From Frateuria_A sp051900535 (GTDB taxonomy: Bacteria; Pseudomonadota; Gammaproteobacteria; Xanthomonadales; Rhodanobacteraceae): a DNA stretch of 64,000 bases. Shown piece by piece: positions 25,434-32,755 of this stretch (within the stretch, counting starts at the first letter, position 1; the number at the start of each line of letters is the position of its first letter). A program made the position numbers and the translations under genes. The notes beneath the pieces are model-generated. The model was given only the letters and a program-made list of their open reading frames with translations, did not search any database and was not told the DNA's origin. The stretch is taken from contig NZ_JBHZGI010000003.1 in NCBI RefSeq assembly GCF_051900535.1, positions 124,001 to 188,000 of the forward strand, written 5' to 3'.

Positions 25434-26909
25434 ATGACAAAAGCTATTAACCTGCTTTCCCTTATTCAGGCTCAAAGAGCTCTGGGCCAGGACGCGTTCG
25501 GAAAATACGCTGCCTGCTTTGGGATTGAGATACGACCGCATGAAATTGACGACCTATATTCGCTGGCTGAGCAGCTGCAGACCCCCGAACTGGATGGCCA
25601 CCTGTTCGATCAATACTACGTAGGCTATCGAATTCCGCAAATAGGGAAGGAGTTTGACTTACTGAGGTTCGGTGACAACTATCACGTAAATATTGAGCTC
25701 AAGGCTGATTGTGAATCAGAGAAAATGCAGCGACAGCTTTGTAGGAATCGGTACTATCTTAGTTACCTTGAAAAGGATCTATTCTGCATTTCGTATTCCT
25801 CGCTAACGCAGCAGTTCTTCGTACTGACTACTGACGAAACACTAGAGCAGGTAGAAAGCGGGGTAGTACGAAATATCTTGGCGAGTCAGGCAATCGAAGA
25901 AGCAACATCAATCGACCACAAATTCAAACCTTCCGCCTACTTGGTTTCGCCCTTTAATTCTCCAGCAAAGTTTATGCTGGGGCAATATTTTTTGACATCC
26001 CAGCAAGAAGGTGTCAAACGCCAAATAATGGCGTTGGTTGAAAGCAGTGCGTCTAGTGCGTTCGTTTCGCTGACCGGAGCTGCGGGGACGGGTAAAACGC
26101 TACTTGCTTACGATATCGTCGCAGACTTGGCCCGCTCCGGGCGCACACCACTTATTATTCACTGTGGAAAACTCAACGAGGGCCACCATACGTTGGTCAA
26201 TGCGGGTTGGAATATCATTTCCATTAGAGATATGTGGCGTCATCAGTTGAGCAGTTTCGGTCCCATTTTGCTCGACGAGGCTCAGCGTATTCGACCCGCA
26301 CAGTTTTCCAGCCTAGTCAGTCAGATCAACTCCCATAAGGGGCAGTGTATTTTTTCATACGACCGGTCCCAGACCCTCGACGATCACGAGACTAGGAATG
26401 ATATCGGAGCTCAAATTGCAGCCATTCCGGGAGTATCCAGTTTTTCTCTTTCCGAGAAGATCCGCACCAATAAAGAAATAGCAGATTTTATCAAGTCGTT
26501 TGTAAACTCTCATCGCGGGTTGAAGGTAAAAGATACCGGCAACATTGAATTCTTATATTTTAGTAACTCAGGTGATGCAAATCGGCACTTAGCATCGCTG
26601 GATGCTGCTAAATGGAAGGTTATCAAGTTCACTCCATCGCAGTATAACAGTGAGCATCACGAGACCTACTCGGTGGGGATACAGGCCACGTCGCACGATG
26701 TAATAGGGCAAGAGTATGACGGCGTGGCTGTTATGGTTGATCAGTACTTTTCATACAATCTTCAGGGTAATCTCATCTATACAGGTCGCGCGTACTACCA
26801 GCTGGCAAAAATGTTGTTTCAAAACATGACTAGGGCGAGGAGCCGACTTCGCCTGATAATTATTAATAACTTGCAAATGCTTGATGCGTGCATGCGAATC
26901 TTGGAGTGA
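25434..26909 (+). CDS. PD-(D/E)XK nuclease-SF1 helicase fusion (DUF2075-like)
   Basis: A 491-residue protein. The N-terminal part carries a likely PD-(D/E)XK nuclease core: Asp75 (KEFDLL) then Glu88-x-Lys90 (NIELK). The helicase part has Walker A GAAGTGKT (215-222), Walker B ILLDEAQ (278-284), a motif III-like SYDRSQTL (308-315), LSEKIRTNKEI (339-349), and a motif VI-like NMTRARSRL near the C-terminus, as in SF1/DUF2075 proteins. A nuclease fused to an SF1 helicase recalls single-gene anti-phage proteins such as Nhi; a defence role is inferred. GC is about 43-48 percent in the lines I counted, far below the neighbours, and codons such as ATA, TTA and AGA are frequent, all signs of transfer. 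Confidence 0.75.
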   Translation: MTKAINLLSLIQAQRALGQDAFGKYAACFGIEIRPHEIDDLYSLAEQLQTPELDGHLFDQYYVGYRIPQIGKEFDLLRFGDNYHVNIELKADCESEKMQRQLCRNRYYLSYLEKDLFCISYSSLTQQFFVLTTDETLEQVESGVVRNILASQAIEEATSIDHKFKPSAYLVSPFNSPAKFMLGQYFLTSQQEGVKRQIMALVESSASSAFVSLTGAAGTGKTLLAYDIVADLARSGRTPLIIHCGKLNEGHHTLVNAGWNIISIRDMWRHQLSSFGPILLDEAQRIRPAQFSSLVSQINSHKGQCIFSYDRSQTLDDHETRNDIGAQIAAIPGVSSFSLSEKIRTNKEIADFIKSFVNSHRGLKVKDTGNIEFLYFSNSGDANRHLASLDAAKWKVIKFTPSQYNSEHHETYSVGIQATSHDVIGQEYDGVAVMVDQYFSYNLQGNLIYTGRAYYQLAKMLFQNMTRARSRLRLIIINNLQMLDACMRILE

Positions 26910-26925
26910 TCAACGGCAGAAGCCC

Positions 26926-26972
26926 GGGTCAGAGTGCACTTTACGTCTGAAACTGGGGTCAGAGTGCACTTT
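26926..26972. repeat. Direct repeat GGGTCAGAGTGCACTTT x2
   Basis: Two identical 17-mers at 26926-26942 and 26956-26972, 30 bases apart start to start, directly after the nuclease-helicase gene. A shortened relative (GTCAGAGTGCATTTTT) occurs at 39374. Confidence 0.85.
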
Positions 26973-27040
26973 CCGATCGCCTTGAGGCGGTCGCCCTCCC
27001 CAACAAAAGGGGACCGCCAATAAAGGGGATGGAGGTGTTT

Positions 27041-27175
27041 AAGTTCTAACACAGGGGAGGGAGGGCGCTAAGTCCGCCCGCTCTGGCCTCTTCACCGCCA
27101 GCAAAAAGGGGTCAGGTTCACTTATTTTTGTGGCGGAGGGTGCCGAGTCCGCTCTAGCCTCTTCGCGGCGGCGTT
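27041..27175. repeat. Imperfect repeats in the gap after the islet
   Basis: GGGAGGGCGCTAAGTCCG...CTCTGGCCTCTTC and GCGGAGGGTGCCGAGTCCG...CTCTAGCCTCTTC are two related copies about 75 bases apart. Between them AAAAAGGGGTCAGGTTCA begins a motif (27103-27129) that recurs at 32406 as AAAGGGGTCACGTTCA. The 368-base gap 26910-27277 holds these repeats and the receptor terminator, with no credible gene. Confidence 0.6.
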
Positions 27176-27201
27176 TCCCTCGCCAGTTCCATACCCAGAA
27201 A

Positions 27202-27234
27202 CAAAAGGCCGACGCGTAGCGCCGGCCTTTTGTT
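27202..27234 (-). terminator. Intrinsic terminator of the second TonB receptor gene
   Basis: On the minus strand AAAGGCCGGCGC and GCGTCGGCCTTT pair with one mismatch across a three-base loop and end in TTTTG. It lies 43 bases beyond the receptor stop. Confidence 0.8.
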
Positions 27235-27277
27235 TTGCGTCCCAACACAGGTTCACCCGCAGGGCGGGCAGACCCGA

Positions 27278-29530
27278 TCAAAGGTCGGCGCGGAACTCGA
27301 CGCCGATCACGCGCGGATCGTTGACGAAGCCGGTGCGGTTGTTGAAGTCGATCGCTCCGATGAGCGCGCGCTTGTTGGTCAGGTTACGCGCGTAGAGCGC
27401 CACCTCGCGGCGGCCCATGTCCCAGTTGTAGCCCGCGCGCAGGCCGCCCTCGAGCAGCGGCTTGCCCTTGAACTCGGCCGAGTCGTAGAGGAAGAAATTC
27501 ACCTCGCTGCGGTAGTTCCAGTCGGTGTAGACGAAGAACTCGCCGTCGTCGCCGTAGGGGATGCCGTAGCGGGCGGTGAACGTGCCGATCCACTTCGGTG
27601 CGTTGGGCAAGGCGTTGCCGTCGATCAACGCGTTGCCGTCGGCGTTGAGCGGGTCCAGCACGGTGCAACCAGAGCCGCAGATGGCAACCGCCAGGTTCGG
27701 GTCCTTCAGCGCGGTGTGGTTGTAGCTGCCGCCAGCGGTAAGCACCAGGTCCGGGGTCACCACCGCCTCGAGGTCGAACTCGGCGCCGTAGCCCTCGGTC
27801 TTCTTCGCGTTGATCAGGCGGGTGATGTTGATGTCGCCGCCCACCGCGGTGAGCTGCTGGTCGTGCATGGTGTAGCTGTACACGTCCGCGTTCAGGCGCA
27901 GGCGGTTGTCCATGCCGGTGGACTTGATGCCCAGCTCGTAGGAGGTGATGGTTTCCGGCTTGGCCTGCGAGATGAAGTCGGAGAACAGCACGCGGCCCTG
28001 CACGCTCGGCGCGCGGAAGCCGTTGGCCACGCGGGCGTACACGTTGACGTTGGGGCTGACCGTCCAGGTGCCGGTGACGTCGCCGCTCCAGCGCGAGTCG
28101 TTCGGGTTCGCGGTGAGGGTCAGCGGCGGCGCGCCAAACGGCGACTGCAGCCGGTCGACGCGGAAGTCGCGCTTGTCATGCGAATAGCGCGCGCCGGCAC
28201 GCAGCTCGAAGTCGTCGGCGAGCTGGTAGTTGGCCGAGCCGAACACGGCCCAGGCCTTGGTGCGCTGGGTCTGATTGGCGTAGCCGTCCAGCGCATGGTC
28301 GTTGAAGGTCGCGTAGTCGAAATTGCTGATCGCGATGTCTTCGTCGAAATAGTAGGTACCGACCTGCCAGTTGAGGCGCTCCTGGCCGTTGCTGGCCAGC
28401 CGGAATTCCTGGGTGAGCTGACGGTCGCGCGGCATCGCGTCGGCGGTCTCGGACGGGAACGGGATGAAGCCCGGCCCCATCGGCGGATGGAACACCGCGC
28501 CATAGCCGCCGTCGACATCGCCCCGGCTATAGGTGGTGGCGTGTTCCAGGCCGGTGATCGACACGAAGCTGTAGTCGCCCAGGTTCCAGTTGAGGTGCAG
28601 GTTGCTGCCCCAGGTGAACAGGTGCTGCTTGTTGAGGCCGTCCTGCGCCACCTCGTCGCGCTGGAAGCCGGGCACGAAGGTGGGGCTGCCCAGTTCGATC
28701 GCGTTGGCGCGGTTGACCGTCGCGGTGCCGTCGAGCCAGCGCGCGTGGCCGTTGATAAGCGCGCTGAAGTCGCCGTTTTCGTACAGCGCCTGCAATCGCA
28801 CCGCACGGTCGTTGTAGCCGCCCAGCGCGTTCTTCTGGCCGGTGTAGGTGTTGTCGATCCAGTTGTCGCGGTGCTGGGCCAGGGCCGAGACGCGGCCGGA
28901 CCACTGCGCGCCAAGCGCGCCACCGAGTGCGGCCTCGGCATTGGCGGTGCCCAGCGAACCGTAGGACACGCGGGCGTAGCCACTGGTCTCGCGGCTCGGG
29001 CGGACCGAGTCGAACTTGATCACGCCGGCCGGCGAGTTGCGGCCGAACAGCGTGCCCTGCGGCCCGCGCAGCACCTCGACCTGCTCCAGGTCGAACAGCG
29101 GGAAGCCCTTGAGGATCGGGTTCTCCTGCACGATGTCGTCATACACCATCGACACCGGCTGCGAGGCGTTGAGATCGAAGTCGCTGTTGCCCAGGCCGCG
29201 AATGTAGAAGCGCGGGAACTCGCGTCCGTAGGAGGTTTCGGCATACACGCTGGGCGCGCGGGCGGCCAGCTGCAATACGCCGTCGCCGGACTGGCCGAAC
29301 GCGTCCAGCTTCTCCGGCGTCACCACGGTCATCGCCATCGGCACCTTCTGCATGTTCTCCACGCGCTTGGAGGCGGTAACGTTCACCGTCTGCAGCTCGG
29401 TGGCCTTGGTCGCGTGCGGCTTGGCCGGTGCGGTGGTGTCCTGCGCCAGCGTGGCGGTTGGCGACAGCGCCAGGGCGGCGAGGATGGAGGCGGCGAGCAC
29501 GGCGGTGCGTGGCGGGCGTGCGACGGACAT
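27278..29530 (-). CDS. TonB-dependent receptor
   Basis: An outer-membrane receptor of 750 residues. A signal peptide ends near TLAQ (about 30). The TonB-box-like region is followed by LQTVNVTASKRVENMQKVPMAMTVV, a typical plug start; the plug also has LEQVEVLRGPQGTLFGRNSPAGVIKF. The barrel ends VIGVEFRADL. The sequence falls in the large xenobiotic/iron-siderophore-like group common in Xanthomonadales and sphingomonads, but the ligand cannot be read from sequence. No transport or regulatory partner gene is next to it. Confidence 0.9.
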   Translation of the reverse strand: MSVARPPRTAVLAASILAALALSPTATLAQDTTAPAKPHATKATELQTVNVTASKRVENMQKVPMAMTVVTPEKLDAFGQSGDGVLQLAARAPSVYAETSYGREFPRFYIRGLGNSDFDLNASQPVSMVYDDIVQENPILKGFPLFDLEQVEVLRGPQGTLFGRNSPAGVIKFDSVRPSRETSGYARVSYGSLGTANAEAALGGALGAQWSGRVSALAQHRDNWIDNTYTGQKNALGGYNDRAVRLQALYENGDFSALINGHARWLDGTATVNRANAIELGSPTFVPGFQRDEVAQDGLNKQHLFTWGSNLHLNWNLGDYSFVSITGLEHATTYSRGDVDGGYGAVFHPPMGPGFIPFPSETADAMPRDRQLTQEFRLASNGQERLNWQVGTYYFDEDIAISNFDYATFNDHALDGYANQTQRTKAWAVFGSANYQLADDFELRAGARYSHDKRDFRVDRLQSPFGAPPLTLTANPNDSRWSGDVTGTWTVSPNVNVYARVANGFRAPSVQGRVLFSDFISQAKPETITSYELGIKSTGMDNRLRLNADVYSYTMHDQQLTAVGGDINITRLINAKKTEGYGAEFDLEAVVTPDLVLTAGGSYNHTALKDPNLAVAICGSGCTVLDPLNADGNALIDGNALPNAPKWIGTFTARYGIPYGDDGEFFVYTDWNYRSEVNFFLYDSAEFKGKPLLEGGLRAGYNWDMGRREVALYARNLTNKRALIGAIDFNNRTGFVNDPRVIGVEFRADL

Positions 29531-29639
29531 GGGTCATTCCCCTGTGGATGGCAACGGTGGGCGTGGCGACAAGCCGCGCATTGTCATACAACCGTGCTAG
29601 AGGGGGAACAGATCCGGCCGCCGTCAACCGGAACGGGGC

Positions 29640-30203
29640 GGGTTCACTTGACAACGAAGGGGCTAAGGGCCAAGGGGCCGTACAAAGGCCGCCATTCCCG
29701 CCCCCGGCGCGGGGCAGGCTCATCTTCTCGACGCGAAGCCGCGAACGCGTCCTCGCCAGGCCGAGGGGCACTCGACTTGACCGTCCGGGAGGCCGGCAGC
29801 TTGGCGAACAAAGGTAAAGAACGAGAACAAAGGGGACGGAGGGGGGCAAAGGGGACGGGCAAAGGGGACGGAGGGAATTAAGCCCTACGTTCCGAGAACA
29901 AAGGTGACGGAGGGAATTAAGAACAAAGGTGACGGAGGGAATTAAGCCCTACGTTCGGTTGGCGGCTCGTCCGCGCGACGATGAGACACTCGTGCGGGCG
30001 CGTCGGGTGTTCGATCAGGCGGAGAGGGCATTCTGCGAGCCTGGTCCGTGAGCGGAACGCTTGGCTGGAAGCGCGCAAGTCCGCTTCGCACTGCCGCGAA
30101 AGCAGAAAACATTCGTTCGCGGTGCGGCTGATACCATCCCCCAGAGTACGGGTCGGCCCTTCGCTAAGCCCGATCGAACGGCGCCAGTGCGCCAGAGGGC
30201 CAG
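29640..30203. other. Gene-free region with tandem repeats
   Basis: Apart from the tandem repeats at 29826-29955, the stretch between the TonB receptor gene and the hybrid kinase has no frame with a ribosome-binding site or family match. It includes a short copy of a GTTCACTTGACAACGAAGG-type motif near 29641. Confidence 0.5.
29826..29955. repeat. Imperfect tandem repeats AACAAAGGKGACGGAGGGAATTAAG
   Basis: About five copies or partial copies: 29826-29843, 29848-29858, 29861-29892, 29897-29922 and 29922-29955. Two copies carry the extension CCCTACGTTC. Similar GACGGAGGGAATTAAG strings are familiar in intergenic DNA of Xanthomonadales, though I cite this from memory. Spacing is irregular, so this is not a CRISPR array. 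Confidence 0.8.
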
Positions 30204-32312
30204 GTGATCGACTTCGAACAGATTTTCGAGCATGCGCCGACCGCATGCATGGTGCTCGATCGCGAATTCCGCTACGTGAAGGCCAATGGCGCCTATCTGC
30301 GGATCACGGCCAGTCCGTGGGAGGCCCTGGAGGGGCGTCAGTTGTTCGATGTGTTTCCGGACGATCCGGCCGACCCGGCGCGCCAGGGCGTGGGGATGTT
30401 GCGGGCTTCGCTCGAGCGCGTGCTGGCGACGGGCGAGGCGGACACGCTCGCGCTGATTCCCTACCGGGTGCCGCGGCATACGGACCAGGGTGTGGTGCTG
30501 CAGGATCGCTACTGGAGCGCCACCCATACGCCGCTTCTCGATGCGAGCGGCAAGGTGGCCTGGATCGTCCAGCGGACGGAGGACGTGACGGAGCTGCACC
30601 GGTTGCGTCAGTCGGTCATCGCCGGGGAATCTGCGCAGGCACACGTCGAACTGGAGACGCGCGTGCTGCACCGGGCCCAGCAGGCGCAGCAGGAGAAATT
30701 CGCGGTCGAGCGGGAGCGCCGCCATCTGCGCGACCTGTTCGAGCAGGCGCCGGGATTCGTCTGCATCCTGCGCGGCCGCGACTATGTCTTCGATATCGCC
30801 AATGCGGCCTATCGCGACATGGTGGGACGGCAGGCGATCGTCGGTCTCCCGCTGGTGGAGGCCCTGCCGGAAGTGGCGCAACAGGGGTTCGTCACCCTGC
30901 TGGATCAGGTAAGTCGCACCCGGACGCCTTACGTCGGCCGGGCGGCGCGGGTCCTGCTGGAGCGCGACGGTGCGCTGTCGGAGTTCTTCCTCGACTTCGT
31001 CTACCAGCCGATCCAGGAGCCGGACGGAAGCGTGTCGGGCGTGTTTGTGCTCGGTCACGACGTGACCGACCGGGTTCTCGCCCATCGGGATCTGGTCCGT
31101 CACCACGAACACCTCGAGGAGCTGGTCCAACAGCGCACGAGCGAACTGGCCGAGGCGGAGTCGGCCTTGCACCAGGCGCAGAAGATGGAGGCCGTCGGCC
31201 GGCTGACCGGCGGCGTGGCCCACGATTTCAACAACCTGCTCCAGGTGATCGCGGGCAACCTGCAACTGGTGCAGTCGAACCTGCCCGACGATGCGATCGC
31301 CCAGCGCCGCTTGCGCAATGCCGCACTGGCGGTCGAGCGGGGCGCGAAACTCGCGGCTCAACTGCTTGCATTCGCCCGCCGCCAACCCCTCAAGCCGCGT
31401 GTGCTGGACGTGTCGCGGTTGCTGCACGACATGGACGACATGTTGCGCCGGGTACTCGGCGAGGCGGTCGTCCTGACCACCGATGCGCAAGCCGCGCTGT
31501 GGCACGTGTGCGCTGATCCCGGGCAGATGGAAAACGCGCTGCTCAACCTGGCGATCAACGCGCGCGACGCCATGGCGGCCGACGGGCGATTGGTCCTGGC
31601 CGCGAGCAACCTTGCGGTCGACGACCGCAGTCCTTCCGACGGGCAGTTGGCGCCGGGTGACTACGTGGTCGTGTCCGTGTCCGACAACGGTTGCGGCATG
31701 CCGCTGGATGTGCGCGACCTGGCATTCGAGCCGTTCTTCACGACCAAGCCCGAAGGCCATGGCACCGGACTCGGGTTGAGCATGGTCTACGGGTTCGTGA
31801 AACAGAGCGGTGGCCACGTGACGATCGAAAGCACGGTGGGCGAGGGCACCACCGTCCGCATCTTCCTGCCCCGCGCGGAAGGTTCTGTCGTTAACGAAGA
31901 CGACGAGGATCCCCGGTCTTCGGAAAGCGGTGAGGGGACGGTGCTGGTCGTGGAGGACGACCCGCAAGTGCGCGATACCGTGATCGACCTGATCGGCGAT
32001 CTCGGCTACCGGGTGCTCGCGGCATCGAGCGGCGAGGAAGCCTTGCGCGTACTCGAAACCGATCTTCCGATCGACCTGCTGTTCTCCGACGTCGTGATGC
32101 CGGGGGCGGTCAAGAGTACCGCGCTGGTGCGGGGGGCGCGGGAACGTCGGCCCGGGATAGCCGTGCTTTATACCTCCGGCTATCCGCGCGATGTCATCGC
32201 GCGCAACGGCAGCGTTGAAGCGGACGTGGAGTTGCTGCGCAAGCCTTACAGCCGCGAGGCGCTGGCCCAGGCGTTGAGCCGGTTGTTGAGCGCAAAACAG
32301 GCCGCTGCTTGA
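30204..32312 (+). CDS. Hybrid sensor histidine kinase/response regulator with PAS domains
   Basis: A soluble hybrid kinase of 702 residues with no membrane segment. Two PAS-like domains (about 3-125 and 165-290) precede a coiled coil (about 300-325), the phospho-acceptor His340 in GGVAHDFNNLL, an HATPase domain (N-box NLAINARDAM, G1 DNGCGM, GTGLGLSMVYG) and a C-terminal receiver domain with Asp629 (LLFSDVVMP). The receiver has no output domain, so phosphate probably passes onward or back. Start is GTG at 30204. It resembles the kinase at 35143 in its C-terminal two thirds. Confidence 0.92.
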   Translation: MIDFEQIFEHAPTACMVLDREFRYVKANGAYLRITASPWEALEGRQLFDVFPDDPADPARQGVGMLRASLERVLATGEADTLALIPYRVPRHTDQGVVLQDRYWSATHTPLLDASGKVAWIVQRTEDVTELHRLRQSVIAGESAQAHVELETRVLHRAQQAQQEKFAVERERRHLRDLFEQAPGFVCILRGRDYVFDIANAAYRDMVGRQAIVGLPLVEALPEVAQQGFVTLLDQVSRTRTPYVGRAARVLLERDGALSEFFLDFVYQPIQEPDGSVSGVFVLGHDVTDRVLAHRDLVRHHEHLEELVQQRTSELAEAESALHQAQKMEAVGRLTGGVAHDFNNLLQVIAGNLQLVQSNLPDDAIAQRRLRNAALAVERGAKLAAQLLAFARRQPLKPRVLDVSRLLHDMDDMLRRVLGEAVVLTTDAQAALWHVCADPGQMENALLNLAINARDAMAADGRLVLAASNLAVDDRSPSDGQLAPGDYVVVSVSDNGCGMPLDVRDLAFEPFFTTKPEGHGTGLGLSMVYGFVKQSGGHVTIESTVGEGTTVRIFLPRAEGSVVNEDDEDPRSSESGEGTVLVVEDDPQVRDTVIDLIGDLGYRVLAASSGEEALRVLETDLPIDLLFSDVVMPGAVKSTALVRGARERRPGIAVLYTSGYPRDVIARNGSVEADVELLRKPYSREALAQALSRLLSAKQAAA

Positions 32313-32755
32313 TCACCCGGGTTGGGGTGCGCTTTTCGGGAAGGTGCCAGGGCACGTCCTCCACCAGGGAGCACGTTGGCCTGCCGGGCCAGGGTGGTCG
32401 TCGGGAAAGGGGTCACGTTCATTTATTTCTGCCCATGAACAGAGGGAGCTGAGGGAAATCAAGCAGCGCTCGCGGGCCGTAGACGAGCACGGCTTCATCG
32501 TCGTCACGGCTTGCTCGGACGGCCAACTTCGCCACGCTGGACAACGGTCCGTGATGTGGCCTGCGTCACAGACTCAAACGTGCGGACGGGCGTATACCAG
32601 CGTTGCCCGATGTTTCTCACCTCACTCCCGCATCGGGCCCCTGGGCGCCCGGCGCCACACCGGGCGCCCATCCTTGTGGTCAAGGCTGGTCGATCAGCCA
32701 TCGCCGAAAAGCGCAACCATGCTCTTTCTGGCCAAGCTGCCGGAAACAGTGGCGA
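32313..32755. other. Gene-free region with two repeat elements
   Basis: This gap between the hybrid kinase and the GGDEF/EAL gene contains AAAGGGGTCACGTTCATTTATTT (32406-32428) and the GC palindrome at 32642. No frame in it has convincing coding features. Confidence 0.5.
32642..32670. repeat. Dispersed palindrome TGGGCGCCCGG, copy 1
   Basis: TGGGCGCCCGG and CCGGGCGCCCA form an 11-bp perfect stem with a CGCCACA loop. The flanking GGGCCC is also shared with copy 2 at 40236, so the common unit is about 38-40 bases. Confidence 0.8.

Noticed and set aside
26910..27277. Insertion sequence remnant
   Set aside because: Repeats are present, but I found no transposase frame and no terminal inverted repeat pair with a target duplication.
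27230..29881. An 883-residue open frame on the plus strand opposite the second TonB receptor
   Set aside because: Same reasoning; its composition mirrors the receptor's reverse complement and it ends in repeat DNA.
29826..29955. Possible CRISPR array
   Set aside because: Spacing between copies varies from none to about 20 bases and copies are imperfect; no cas genes are present.
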